Source: Physella acuta (Eukaryota; Mollusca; Gastropoda; Physidae). From it: a stretch of DNA of 64,000 bases. Position 1 is the first letter of the stretch; the number at the start of each line of letters is the position of its first letter. This document shows positions 1 through 12,848 of this stretch, in pieces. The notes under the pieces were generated by a model, which saw only the letters and a program-made list of their open reading frames with translations, was not told the origin of the DNA and ran no database searches. Position numbers and translations under genes: made by a program. The stretch is from NCBI RefSeq assembly GCF_028476545.1, contig NW_026731566.1:186001-250000 (forward strand), in the 5' to 3' direction.

Positions 1-130
1 ACCAAGGACGGGGGCAAGAAAAAAAAATGGTTTGCTAGAGATTCAGGCACAATTCATCAACCAGAAGCCTTAAGCAGGATGGTGGGGAAAAAAACTAAAA
101 GAAAATACGTCATTTTTATAAGCCATCGCC

Positions 131-152
131 CCCTACCCCCCCCCCCCCCCCC
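131..152. repeat. poly-C tract
   Basis: Near-pure run of C on the + strand. The rest of 1-350 is AT-rich with no recognisable feature. Homopolymeric G/C runs like this recur throughout the window, often inside the small hAT elements described below. Confidence 0.85.
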
Positions 153-349
153 GGGCGCAAAAAAAAAAAATAAATAAGAGAAAATTTTTAATAGGATTTG
201 GAAAAAAGGGAGACAGCTATGATGCAAAATAAACACCATGTATATTGGTTTTTAAAGCGAATTTTTTTTTTTACGTCAACCGTTCTAACCTTACTGATTT
301 CAGAATTGTGAAACAAAGAATCTACGTGAAGAAACAGTATAAGTTGAAA

Positions 350-770
350 GGAGCACACTGCTATCAACTTTCCGTTGATGTTCCAATGATCACAATACTA
401 TCAACTTTCTGTTTGTCTATGCAAACTACGGCCCGCGGGCCGGATGTGGCCCGCGAAGTCCTCTCATCCGGCCCGCGGAGATCTTTTTGTCCAAGGAAAA
501 ATCGTTTGTTGGTGATGGCTGAGGAACTTCGCCCAGAAAAATCAAAGACATGCCTGGAAGAAACTGGCCCCCGAACTGAAGTTTGATTGTTAATGCGGCC
601 CTCGGACTGAAAAGTTTGGAGACCCCTGGTCTATGCTATCAATTTTCTGTTGATCTCCCAGTCATTACAATTATATCAACTTTCTGTTAATCCTCCAATC
701 ATTACAATGCTTTCAACATTCTGTTGATATTCAAGTGATCTTAAACCACAGACTGTAAGTTGATCTTCAA
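350..770. repeat. degenerate 37-bp minisatellite, split by a hAT-like element
   Basis: Repeats of a unit resembling TATCAACTTTCTGTTGATC followed by TTCCAATCATTACAATG, period about 37 bp. Two units lie left of the insertion at 423-628, and about four increasingly diverged units lie to its right. The array continues in phase across the insertion, so the array is older. Confidence 0.75.
423..628 (-). mobile_element. non-autonomous hAT-like element (Charlie-type ends)
   Basis: The right end read on the minus strand starts CAGGGGTCTCCAAACTTTTC and continues into GAGGGCCGCATT. The left side contains AAACTACGGCCCGCGGGCC. Both are typical of hAT elements of the Charlie type found across animals. An 8-bp direct repeat GTCTATGC lies at 415-422 and 629-636, the length expected of a hAT target duplication. 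The left CAGGGG terminus is not visible, so the exact left boundary is uncertain. No transposase is present. Confidence 0.7.
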
Positions 771-1125
771 GTAAACACAACTTGAGGTGACCTTTAAGTC
801 TGGCTGCAAAGTTAATAGGTAATTAAGGACCGAATTTCCACCGCATCTATCCATAATGAATCATTATTGCGAAAGCGACTCTAAAATACTTTTACAGACC
901 GATAATCTACCACTAGCAAAAATGAAAATGTTCTTAATCTAATGAGTTCTATTTTAAAGCTGCACTTTAAAAAAGTATTTAATTTTAACTCTACAAAATC
1001 TCCCTAGACTAGCTGAAATGTTTTAAAAACAAAAGATGCAGATTCCACAAATATACGTGCCTACAACATAAATAATAAATAACTTTGCGACACTTTAAAA
1101 ATAAACCGGGGGTGATCTCCCCTAA
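637..1125. other. no gene seen
   Basis: The last decayed minisatellite units run to about 770. The rest is AT-rich sequence with short frames only and no recognisable feature. Confidence 0.6.
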
Positions 1126-1871
1126 ACTTTCTCGTATATTCATATATAGCAAAAATGTTTTGGGCTAGGCCCTAAAGAAATATAAACTTTTGGGACAAAT
1201 CCGATAATTTTGTTTTAAAGAATACACATGTAGACGAAAAGTTCTTACATCATGCGGCTTTAATCAGTATGATATAAAGTTTAGGCCGAGAAAATCGTAT
1301 TGTATACATTTCTCGTAGACAAATTAATTGCACACCAAGTGTGGAACGCCAAATAAAAAAGTGCATAATAGTGCGCAATATTATTAGTACTTTAAAAATT
1401 TACATTTGTTTTTTGAGAAATCGGAAGCAGCGTAAATTACTACTTCCGGTCAATGGAAATTACTCAAAATTTAACAGAAGGTAGAGAATTAGATCTTTTA
1501 CTTACATGTGAAATTTCATTGATCTATCTGAAATAGTACTCAAGTTATAGGCTTTTGAAAAATTCAAAGTAGGAAAAGTACCACTTCCGGTTATCGGAAA
1601 TCGCTCAAAAGTTGATACGGATCTACGATTTTGATAAAATACTTATATATGAAATTTCATCAACCTAGCTGTAACGGTACTCAAGTTATCGTGTTTACAC
1701 ACGGACACACAGACAGACAGACACACAGACAGACACACAGACATACGGACAAGATTGCAAAATTATGTTTCTCCGTATCAGTGAGGTGTAAAACATCGAG
1801 ATTTGTAAAAATCTCGATTTTTTTTTGCACGATTACAAGACTTTCTCTATACTTCGTATATACGAGAAAGT
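1126..1871 (+). mobile_element. TIR element, copy 1 (ACTTTCTCGTATA ends)
   Basis: Bounded by inverted ends: ACTTTCTCGTATAT at the left, and its complement in ATATACGAGAAAGT at the right. The interior holds two related blocks with CACTTCCGG and GGAAAT(T/C)(A/G)CTCAAAA, then CAACCTAGCTGTAACGGTAC, then a variable (ACACAGACAG)n tract, then a short hairpin TCGAGATTTGTAAAAATCTCGA. The same order recurs at 39868-40536 and in part at 44165-44660 and 61272-61745. There is no coding capacity, so it looks like a MITE or the non-coding end of a larger transposon. The superfamily is not determined. Confidence 0.75.
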
Positions 1872-2561
1872 AAAAATGAACGGCGTATTAGTAAATAACG
1901 AGTATACAAGTTTTATATTAAAATGAAACCAGGTATTTAATTTGTAAAGTAATGTCATGGTGACTGCTCTAACAAAATTAAAACTTGAACTCAAAATCTT
2001 TTTCACTTTAATTTTGAGTCGACCAAAACCGACGGAGTTGCGTCCCCTGACAGTAACCAAAGTAACGAAAACAAAATTCTGAGCGACCTATAAATTATGC
2101 ACGCTCAGTTCTAAAAGAGAAAAAAAAAATCAATTGCTGGGGAGACCAAAGATTTTAAAAAACGTTTTTTTATGACGTGGTTAGCTGTAACGGGGACAAT
2201 CGTGTAGGCGTTCCGAGGAGATGTGTACTTTAAAGAATATATCATAGCTGTCAGTAGCCTGCTTGTGTTAGCAATTCTACGGAATTATACTGACGTGAAT
2301 ATGATCACATGATGGCCAGATATCGTACAGAGTTGGACTAGAAGATGGCCAAATTATGGATAGACGTCCATTTACATGACCAGTCGACCAGACGATTTCC
2401 ATATTATGGCCATAACATGTCCAGATTATGACAGGAATATGTCCATAAGAGGGAATGTGCCGATTTAAAGCTATACATTTCACATGAAGAAATCAATGGA
2501 AATAATTAAGTAGGGGGACTGTCAATAAAAAACTTAAAATAATATACAGACTTTTATATAG
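1872..2561. other. no gene seen; loose ATGTCCA/ATGGCCA repeats
   Basis: Positions 2290-2470 hold scattered ATGGCCA and ATGTCCA words suggesting a decayed tandem array. The 68-codon minus-strand frame over it has no recognisable domain. Confidence 0.5.
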
Positions 2562-2564
2562 ATG

Positions 2565-2627
<63 letters not shown>
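2562..2627. repeat. (TA)n microsatellite
   Basis: About 32 uninterrupted TA dinucleotides. Confidence 0.95.
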
Positions 2628-2630
<3 letters not shown>

Positions 2631-3409
2631 TTATATCAGATATTGCAGGGTGGAACAGAGCAGCCCATTTAAGTGTCTGTAGTGTACATCAACCTTACCC
2701 AACACTATTGGGGATTCCCGTTGTGTGAATAGAAAATCTAGTGTTAGTCAATAGTTACATTTGTGTGTGTGTCTTGCATAAATTAATGCAATTCTAATTA
2801 AATCGGTGCTATGCGAGTCAGATAACAATACCACACAGACCACTTAGGTCTTGTTAGTGAACACAGATCAAATAAACATTCACAGATGATACACGGGAAT
2901 ACAATCCAAAATATGAAAAGATATATCAATGAGGCAATTTCTTTCCTTACGGGGTCAGATAAATGAATATGTTAAGTTTCTTGGATTAAATTAATAAAAT
3001 GTTTCTTTCAATTTAAAAAACAAACAAAACTATATGCCATTTTTTTTGTCTTTGTGTTAAATGCATTACAAAATTGTCCTTAGGCAACATATTAAAGGGA
3101 GGCTACTCCGTGCATCTGCCGCTGTCATACAGTGAATACGCGTTGAGTTACTGGTATTGATCGCCTCCCTTTGAAAGTGGAGTAATTTTTTTTTTCCAGT
3201 GCGAGGCTAAGTTAACGGGTAAGGTAATGAAAGGGCAAATAACTCAATTATTCTGACCCTTGGGGACCAGGAGCTGGAGAGAGAAAGAGTGTGAGTTTCT
3301 GAAGAAAGAATCAAAACGGATAAACAATGGTCCTTTTCATGTCATCTCTGAGCCATGTAAATCAAATTAAAAATTCAAACATTCAGTTATTAAAAAAAAA
3401 ACATTTCTG

Positions 3410-3410
<1 letters not shown>
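2628..3410. other. no gene seen
   Basis: AT-rich unique-looking sequence without a convincing reading frame or known repeat. Confidence 0.6.
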
Positions 3411-4139
<729 letters not shown>

Positions 4140-4512
4140 GATTAGTGTTTGGGGAGTGGGTATAAGGGAGGTTAAGAGAGGGTGTTAGGTTGTGTGAGAA
4201 GGTGTCAGGGTGTTAAGACAAGGTGATGGAGAGGGTTAAGTTGTGAGGCAGGGTGTTAGGGTGTGTTGGAATGTGTTGGGGTGTGTTTTAAGGAAGGTGT
4301 TTTGAGGGTGGTAGATTGTGAGGGAAATCGTTAAGGTATATGGAAAGGTGTTAGGGTGTTTGTCTAGGTGTTAGGAAAGGTGTTACGAAAGGTATGTGTG
4401 ACGGTATTAGTTTGTGTGTCTAAGTGTTAGGAAAGGTGTTAGGGAAGGTGTTACGAAGGGTATGTGGAAAGGTGTTAAGGTGTTAGGAAAGTTGTAGAGG
4501 TGTCACGGAAGG
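4140..4512. repeat. degenerate GTGTTAGGAAAGG repeats
   Basis: The + strand is G/T/A-rich and very poor in C. GTGTTAGG(A/G)AAGG and GGTGTTACGAA words recur at irregular 10-20 bp spacing. This is a decayed G-rich tandem array. Confidence 0.7.
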
Positions 4513-5340
4513 TACCTTGATGAGTGCGTGACGTCATTTAAGGACAACCAACCTCAGCCCCGAAAAAAACCAACCCGACCTATTTTTCCTACCTTCCAAC
4601 CCGCTGTCATGCTTATCTCTATGCTGGCATAGGACTATGCTTGTTTATGTATCGGTTCCTCGGTCATCAATATCGCCTCATTACTGTAATTACGTCGTCT
4701 CGTCCAGGTATCGTAGTACAAGGACCGTAACTCAACCGTGCTGCGTTGACTCAAGAGCAGACAATCCAGGGTAAAATTACAAGAGTTATCGTAATTAGAA
4801 ACTTATCCTTTTCACTCAAAATTTTTCTTCTTTGTGGTTTTCTTCTTTCTTTATTTTGACAGTATTAAAAAAAGTAAGCGTCGTCCATAAGTTAGGTCAC
4901 CCATCGTCACTGATCGTTAAAAAATCGAATCATCCCACATTGACTTCAAGGTTAAAGCTCCTCGCCCCCTAAATGATATATTCTTGATGTGAAAGATTTC
5001 CATTTAAAAATTAATCCTAGTGTAAATCGAGCAGGACATATAAATAGTTAAAAAATAATAGTTACGGTTAATAGTCTGCTAGCTAGATTGATTTTTTAGA
5101 AGTTTTCATTTATTACATTTACTGCAAATGTAACGAACTCAATTCGAACATTTTCTACCGTGATAACTTTTATTAATGACAAAAAATGATATACAATGGA
5201 TTAAATACTTTTTTCAAAAAGTGTGACGTCATAGTACCTCTCCCCCCCCCCCCCCCGACCCAAATTAATGGTCAAACAAGATGTGTGCCATCATTTATAA
5301 ACGACTCCCTCACCCAAAGTAGTAGATTTTACAAAACACC
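4513..5340. other. no gene seen
   Basis: AT-rich, with one poly-C run near 5240-5256. The frame that starts at 5186 is carried by the minisatellite that follows. Confidence 0.6.
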
Positions 5341-6282
5341 CAAGGCCAACATTATACATCAGGCCCAAGGCCAACATTATACATCAGGCCCAAGGCCAAC
5401 ATTATACATCAGGCACAAGGCCAACATTATACATCAGGCCCAAGGCCAACATTATACATCAGGCCCAAGGCCAACATTATACATCAGGCACAAGGCCAAC
5501 ATTATACATCAGGCCCAAGGCCAACATTATACATCAGGCACAAGGCCAACATTATATACTAGGCCCAAGGCCAACATTATACATCAGGCACAAGGCCAAC
5601 ATTATACACCAGGCACAAGGCCAACATTTTACATCAGGCCCAAGGCCAACATTATACACCAGGCCCAAGGCCAACATTATACATCAGGCACAAGGCCAAC
5701 ATTATACACCAGGCCCAAGGCCAACATTATACACCAGGCACAAGGCCAACATTATACATCAGGCACAAGGCCAACATTATACACCAGGCCCAAGGCCAAC
5801 ATTATACATCAGGCACAAGGCCAACATTATACACCAGGCACAAGGCCAACATTATACATCAGGCACAAGGCCAACATTATACATAAGGCCCAAGGCCAAC
5901 ATTATACACCAGGCCCAAGGCCAACATTAAACACAGGCCAAGGCCAACATTATACTCCAGGCACAAGGCCAACATTATACACCAGGCCCAAGGCCAACAT
6001 TATACATCAGGCACAAGGCCAACATTATACATCAGGCACAAGGCCAACATTATACACCAGGCCCAAGGCCAACATTATACATCAGGCACAAGGCCAACAT
6101 TATACACCAGGCACAAGGCCAACATTATACATCAGGCACAAGGCCAACATTATACATAAGGCCCAAGGCCAACATTATACACCAGGCCCAAGGCCAACAT
6201 TATACACAGGCCAAGGCCAACATTATACTCCAGGCACAAGGCCAACATTATACACAGGCCAAGGCCAACATTATACTCCAGT
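5341..6282. repeat. 25-bp minisatellite, about 38 copies
   Basis: Unit CAAGGCCAACATTATACATC plus AGGCC, period 25 bp, with A/C and T/C variants and a few units shortened by 1-2 bp near the 3' end. 25 is not a multiple of three, so a reading frame passes through all three phases of the unit, giving a 25-residue protein repeat per 75 bp. No phase has a stop, so a frame of 366 codons stays open at 5186-6286. Variant blocks near 5880-5950 and 6150-6250 look like internal duplications. No signal peptide or domain suggests a real protein. Confidence 0.95.
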
Positions 6283-6770
6283 TTAGCAAAAATAAATTCC
6301 TTTAACGTGGGATTAAAAAAAACAAGTTTTTTTTTCCTGAGCAGCACTTAGCTGATGTGACACACTGTTTTTTTTTAATAATAAAAATTAAACTCTATTT
6401 ACACTCAAGACAGCCCGAAGGCTTTTAATTATTAAACAAAATATAAACAAACATTGGGAATTTCAGAATCAACGCCTACTCGAGACAAAATATATAGACC
6501 ACATACGTTGCATGGCATTCTAGACAAGACGTCACAAAGTTTGAGTGTGAGGGGAGGGGGGGGGAATAAAAGACACACATTAATATAACCACATTTACTG
6601 CTGACGATTAATGTTTTATTCGATTAAATTGCAGTTACAAGGGGACGCAATCAGACAAGGGAATGATGGTGACACATTTATTGTTAATTTAATTTATCAA
6701 TTAAATTAAGTTAATCACGTCATCCCACAATACTTGAGTCCTTGTATTAAAAGGAGATACCCAATTACAA
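6283..6770. other. no gene seen
   Basis: AT-rich sequence with a short G run near 6550. Confidence 0.6.
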
Positions 6771-6846
6771 ATGATATATATATATATGTGCAAATATGTA
6801 TGTTATATATATGTATATATATATATGTTATGTATATATATATATG

Positions 6847-6930
<84 letters not shown>

Positions 6931-6991
6931 ATGTATATATATATATACATGTGTGTGTGTTATATATATATATATATATATGTTTTTTTAT
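6771..6991. repeat. (TA)n with TATG and GT interruptions
   Basis: TA-rich tract. The uninterrupted core is about 6853-6926, flanked by TATATGTATG variants and a short (GT)n near 6951. Confidence 0.95.
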
Positions 6992-8577
6992 ATATATGAG
7001 TGCTTGCACGCGCGACACCTGACGTATAGACCATACGGCATTATGGATGGACATCAAATTCTATAACACTTTAACAGCACCACACCCTGTTCTAGTCTCT
7101 GAGAGTGTAGCTTGTTTGACTTATCTAAGATGACGCAGGGTACAAACTGTGTGGGGTTGGAAGAGACATGATGAAACATCCCTAAAGTGAAAGCTTATGT
7201 GAGGCAATGGCTCTGACCCTCGTATAGACTCAAGAAAGACTCCTTTGACAACAGGCCGAAATAAAAATATTGGTGGATATTTTCGTTGTATACTTCTCTA
7301 TGAATCTATCTACCAGAAAAAAAGTTCTAGATAACGCTAAAGAGATTTCAAAAACTGGCCATATGTAAGAAAACAAACCTGTTTGTAGCTACTTACCAAA
7401 CATAACACCATAGGTCAGTTTATTTGACGGGGAGGGGCTGGAATAAGCTAGAAGACCCACCCGCCGGGGAAGAATTACTAACACCCTGACCATACAACTA
7501 TGCATTAAATATTGTTCACCGTTACGTCGCTTCAAAGATTTTTTAAAAATTCGCCTTTCAGAGTTGTATCCCTTCAAAGATTATTTTTTAAAGTCTTTAC
7601 TAACCATTAAATACCTACGCATTTGCTAAAAGAATTTGTTTATTATATTACATTTAATGCATTTAAAAGCTTGTTACTATAAAGGTTTTTATACTTGGTT
7701 TATTGAACCGTTTGTCAAAAAGCGTACATTACATAGCACGACATCGTGACAACATGAGCAAATTAAATATTTTCAAACAATTTACTCAAAAACTTGTTTT
7801 TAGCTCAAATTTTCCTCTGCATGTGTTACTGATTAAGAATATTAATTAATATTAATTGATTATAATATAATAATTAAAAATTCACTTTTTTCATAAGCTT
7901 TAAATCGAGTGGTATTGGCAACAAATGCGAGGGTTGTGCAATTTTAGGAACTTTAAATTCCAAGAAAGTAGTGCCACAGAAGTGTATTAATATATTTTAA
8001 TCAGACATTCTATTTAAATTGCTGTCAGTTCAGTAATGCTGTTCTAAAATAGCTTATTCTAGAAAATTCATTAAATAATGTCACATTTTGTGTAATATAT
8101 ATTGCCTATTTTTTTCTCATTAAATCTAATTATATTAAGAAATTAATCATAGAAATAAATTTTTGTCATATATTTCAATTTTTTTCTTTTTTTTTTTCGA
8201 AAGGCTCATTTAAAGTGTGTTCATAGTTATGCCACTCAAAGATTCTCAATTTAACATGTTCATGAACGTAGGTTCATCCCCTATAAGACTCACACATTAC
8301 TTTCCCGTCGATCAGATGTACCCGCCATCTTAGACTCACCATATGACGTCACACTGGCACAATTCCCCCGTAGGTCAGATGTCCAGACACAAGAACCAGT
8401 CAAAGAAAGACGTCATGCATATTTAACACTCTCTACTCCGGTGCTGTCGCGTTCAATCACCTAAAAGTGACAGATAACTGTCACAAGATATTCACAAGAT
8501 TTAGTTTTTTGTTTTGTTTTAAAGATTCCCAAAGAATTCTGCCTCAAACTTTACTTTCCATTTCTTTCTTAAATGTA
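6992..8577. other. no gene seen
   Basis: AT-rich sequence with frames of 62 codons or fewer and no recognisable domain or repeat. Confidence 0.6.
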
Positions 8578-8825
8578 ATATTGGACAGAATTTCCTCCAG
8601 CATAGTTAAGTATTCAGGTTAACATGTCATGCGCCATATAGGTCGTCGATTCCGATTTCAGTCTGGTTTTTTTTCCCTAGATATCTTCCAGAGTTTATTT
8701 GCAAGAACAAACTACAAGGCAGCAGTTGTTTAATGGTGGAGTTTTCTGTCCTAGATGAGTTGCTGGCTGGCTCCAGTTTAACAAGCCTCTTCTGCCCGGG
8801 TGCCCAACTGGAAACTGGAGTAAGC
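8578..8825 (-). mobile_element. tRNA-derived SINE, family S1
   Basis: Minus-strand copy. The conserved core AGAACAAACTACAAGGCAGC and the tail-side ATTGGACAGAATTTCCTCCA match the copies at 20019, 20338, 35937, 38686 and 41931. The head at the right is eroded. Confidence 0.7.
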
Positions 8826-8834
8826 AATCACAAG

Positions 8835-8837
<3 letters not shown>

Positions 8838-8910
<73 letters not shown>
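8838..8910. repeat. (TA)n microsatellite
   Basis: About 36 TA units abutting the head end of the preceding SINE copy. Confidence 0.95.
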
Positions 8911-8912
<2 letters not shown>

Positions 8913-9179
8913 TTGGAGCGAGAGATTACAAAACATTCCCTATGGGAAGCGTCTCATTAGCCTCTAGAAACTTCCAATATGGCCTCCTTGTGTGGCTTAT
9001 ATTCTAAGCTCGACGATGCTGCATTAAAAATAATTAATTAATTTACAAAGTTACTAATTGTTTATCATTAATTAGTGTTGTGGTCATTTATATGTGATAT
9101 TAAGAGACACATTTAAATGACCGTGGGGTTGGGTTGAAAATGTTTTACCGACTAATGTAAATCATCGAGACCATTCGAA

Positions 9180-9245
9180 ATCTGGATTTCGAATTTTTTG
9201 CACGATTACAATACTTCCTCTATACTTGCTATACGAGAAAGTAAA
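9180..9245 (+). mobile_element. fragment of TIR element (right end)
   Basis: Contains TTTGCACGATTACAATACTT and ends TATACGAGAAAGTA, matching the right terminus of the element at 1126-1871. Only the last 65 bp remain. Confidence 0.7.
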
Positions 9246-10801
9246 AAAAACTGAATTTAACACCCAAGTTGCTTGTCTGTTTACCAGAACATTTGGGTAA
9301 ACTTAATTACTTTCGTCTAGACGAGATTAATTAGTTTCCTACATGCATATCAAGGACACTAGTGCTGCCAACACAGATATCATGTCTCTAGTATTGTTTT
9401 ACTCATTTTGGAACGCACGTGATGTTGGAATCCAATTAAAGAGTAATACGCTCATGTTAATTAATTATCAAAATGTGGTAATTATTTTTTTTCTTCTGAA
9501 GGTTAGTAATGGGACTGGAAACCTCAGTCTGTGAGGTTTAAAAAAAAAACAATTTATAAAATTTTGTAATCACGCCAATACTTTATACGGTATACCTATA
9601 GAACATTAAAATAAATAAAACAAATATTTAAAAAGAACTTTTATATTTATTTATTTTTTAAATTTTAAAGTGTGGTAATAAAATTTAGGATAGAAAAGGA
9701 ACTTTTATAGCAAGAAGCTTTTAAATGCACAGAAAATAAGCTTTTATTAAATAAAGCATTTTAGCTATTTTTTCTTATTTTCGTTGAATTTAAAAAAAAA
9801 AAATTATATTTGTTTTATTTAATACCTTTTAGTCATTCGTAATTTATGAAGTAGACACGACTAAAAATATTTGCTTTAAAACACCATTAGTAGCTCGCGA
9901 TATCTAAAAGATGATTATCTGCCCCGTGAAAGCAGCCGCCCGTGACCATATAGACGACAGCAAGTTTGAACGAAATCGTCGCATTAGAAGTGTATCAAAA
10001 TGAAGTTACAAGATTTGTCACAAACCCACAAACAAACAAACAAACAGATAGACGTTGCGAACTAAATAAAAAGCTTATAAAAGGGATAACTGCATTAGAA
10101 AATAAATGAATACATAATTGACTACATTATAACCATTGTTTTTCAATTTAAAACCAAATTACTTTTTATAATTAATAGTAGATAGCATAAAATGAGAATT
10201 ATATTTCATTCTCTGGGTTTTGAAATTGTGTATGTTGCAATTCAACGATCAGAATATATATTGAAAAACGTATTGAGTAAAAAAAAATTATAATCTTTTT
10301 GTTAAATTCAAATGTGTCTGGATATTTTGATATTAAAAGCTTCAAATGAAAGAAAATGTTAAAATATAAAAAAGATATGCATATTCTGACACCCGTGAGA
10401 CGATCTCATCTGATTTATCATTGTATATTTAATCGTCCGCCCGTTATTTTGATACATTGTTTTTTGTCGCAAGCCTAAAGGTCAAAACATGAAAAAGATT
10501 TATTTTCCAACATCATTAAATATTTTTTCATGAACTTATGATGAGTGCGACCTTCGTTCGTCTAGACGTGGTTTATTTACATTGCCTGGTTTAAAAAAAT
10601 GAAAAATGCAGTAAGAAAGGAAAGGGTTGAAAAAAAATTGGTTCATTCATATTATGGCTGATGAACAGGGGTGGGAGGAAAGTATAGCTACGAACAGAGT
10701 TCCCTTTAGGTATCCATTTTTTGGGGGGGGGGGGGGGGGGGTTATCACTTCCCCCCTCTCCAAAGCACCTGCGTCGTACCAAAACATGGATGCTATGTAG
10801 T
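9246..10801. other. no gene seen; CAAA-rich tail-like patch
   Basis: Positions 9960-10080 carry a stretch ending in ACAAACAAACAAACAAACAG, resembling the 3' end of a dispersed retroelement. A similar patch lies at 46670-46830. A poly-G run is near 10724-10741. No convincing coding frame. Confidence 0.5.
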
Positions 10802-10802
10802 G

Positions 10803-10898
<96 letters not shown>
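10802..10898. repeat. (TA)n microsatellite
   Basis: About 48 TA units with one TATG interruption near 10830. Confidence 0.95.
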
Positions 10899-10899
<1 letters not shown>

Positions 10900-11214
10900 G
10901 CTTTAATAAGTGTCCGCTTCAGGAAAATTAAAGTGCGCCACCCCAAACCAAAAGTTTAAAGTGCTCACCCTCCCCCGGAGAAAAACGTTTGAAATAAACA
11001 ATTGATACACACACATTGTTGGCTTCACAAGTTAATAGGGCGGTTTGTTAAGAAGAAAAACATTGCCATTTGCTTTTATCTGGAACATAGTTCAAGGTCG
11101 CATTGGATTATTGTTGTACTGGCGCTAATTTACATAAACTATTGAGTAAAAACTATCATTAGTAACGAGGAAATTCTCCTACGATGTAAATCATCATTGC
11201 TGTTTCAGGTAGGT

Positions 11215-11330
11215 AGACGAAATTTCACACATTGGTATAAAAACTCATTCCTTTAAATTTTGAATCATTTCCGGTGATCGGAATATCACTTAAAAGCTAT
11301 TTCCGATTTCTCAAAAAGCAAAAACAACAT
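11215..11330 (-). mobile_element. fragment of TIR element (interior)
   Basis: Minus-strand match to the interior block: TTTTGAATCATTTCCGGTGA, then TTTCCGATTTCTCAAAAA. No termini are present. Confidence 0.55.
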
Positions 11331-11375
11331 AAGAATTTGTTGAATTTTATATCCCGTTCGTGCTCAATGCACATT

Positions 11376-11530
11376 GGGCAGATAAAGTAGATTTAATCTG
11401 TTTCACTAACCTCGGCATGCAGAAGAATAGTTAGTACAATGCCCAGCCTCCATAATTGCCTGGGATCCAAACTCGAGACTTTCGGGTTAGCAGTCCAAAG
11501 CTCTACAATCCGACCGTAGCTATGCTGATA
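11376..11530 (-). mobile_element. tRNA-derived SINE, family S2 (decayed)
   Basis: Contains GGCAGATAAAGTAGATTTAA at the tail side and CAAACTCGAGACTTTCGGGT at the tRNA-like head, followed by TTAGCAGTCCAAAGCTCTAC. Same arrangement as at 38925-39175 but diverged. Confidence 0.65.
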
Positions 11531-11705
11531 CTGACCGTTTTTGTTTACCAACATGCCAATGTGTTTTCAGTATGTCGGGGCAGTCAAGTCAAGTCTCAAA
11601 GCACCGCACTTGTTTTGTAGATGAACAGCTAGTATTGGCTCACGCTTTTAGTAAGAAAAAACTCATATCATCGTAGAAGTCTTAACGACATAACGATCTA
11701 TAGGG

Positions 11706-11895
11706 CAGATAAAGTAGTTTTTTCTTGACCTGAGCCTACGAAGGGATAATTTGATCTTACCTGTGCCCAAGCGCATTTATTTTCCCAAACGTAAGGCACC
11801 GGTAAGAGTTGGGTGGACGAGTCCGCACCGAGATCCGAACTCGTCTCCTTCGTGCTAGCAGTGCAGCCCTCTACCACTCCGCCACACTGTCCCTA
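11706..11895 (-). mobile_element. tRNA-derived SINE, family S2
   Basis: The head read on the minus strand gives an anticodon-arm-like region followed by AGATCCGAACTCGTC in complement, an internal B-box-like promoter. The body contains AGTTGGGTGGACGAGTC. Adjacent to another S2 copy at 11376. Confidence 0.65.
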
Positions 11896-12628
11896 TTCAT
11901 CATAAAGGGAACTAATAGAATTGAACACGTGAAAAACAGCAGACTTTTAAACTTAAAAATATTCCAATATTTAAATATGCTTTGTGAATAAGGTTCTATG
12001 CTAGCTATTCGTTTTACCCCACCCCCTAATATTCACAAAGAAAAAGGTTTCGCCTCAACGAGTGTGTATATTAAAGTCTTGAATTAATATTTTAAATAAG
12101 TATAACACACTAGTCGCATGTTCTTCACTTAACTATTATAAAAGAGCCAAGTCCAAAAAAAAAAAAGATCAAAATACCATGGTAAAAAAAAATTGTCTTT
12201 GTTATTTTAATCCGCGTAGGATTTCAATTTTATACCTCCTGGAAGAGTTGCGTCTCTTTGACAGACTTTATTCCCTGGAAGAGTTGCGTCTCTTTGACGG
12301 AGTTTATTCCCTTGACGTCGCTTTAGGTTCACTCTAAGTAAGTCATTGTAAGTCGCAGTTTATTTTAAATATTGACACTTAACAAAGTTCATTGAGTTCA
12401 TTGCTGAAATGTAGGATAAATTCTCCGTAGGGAATCCGCAGACATACTTGAAATAATAAATGGCTATCAATCAATGTGATAGAAATCAATGTTAGTGTTG
12501 AATAGAAAAAAAAAGCTAAAAAATTAATTAGGGGTTAAATACTTCTTTTTTTTCTGTCTATCGCTGAGGCACCACTATTGTGATTATTTTTATCATCCTT
12601 CTCAATTATTCTTTCTCCTCTGCCATCT
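11896..12628. other. no gene seen; 36-bp duplication
   Basis: A 36-bp unit starting CTGGAAGAGTTGCGTCTCTT occurs twice in tandem at about 12239-12310. The rest is AT-rich and unremarkable. Confidence 0.6.
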
Positions 12629-12636
12629 ACAGTGCC

Positions 12637-12840
12637 CAGTGGCGTAGCCAGGATCGTCTCAAGCGGGGGGGGGGGGGGGGGGCACCGTTTCCAATTTTTA
12701 CCCGGGGACAAACTTTCAATTTGCACCCCCCCCTAAAACTTTCGATTTGCACCCCCTCATACTTTATATATATATACCGAGGGGTCTATGGGGGGGGGGT
12801 TATGACCTCCCCTACCCCCCCCCCCCTGCCTACGCCACTG
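12637..12840 (+). mobile_element. non-autonomous hAT element, poly-G family (copy E1)
   Basis: Inverted termini CAGTGGCGTAGCCAGG and CCTGCCTACGCCACTG. Exact 8-bp target duplication ACAGTGCC at 12629-12636 and 12841-12848. The interior is a G run, ACCCGGGGACAAACTTTC, tandem (TTTCGATTTGCACCCCCC) units, a TATATATATACCGAGGGG block, then G and C runs. Length 204 bp with no coding capacity. Termini and duplication length are diagnostic of the hAT superfamily. Confidence 0.92.
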
Positions 12841-12848
12841 ACAGTGCC

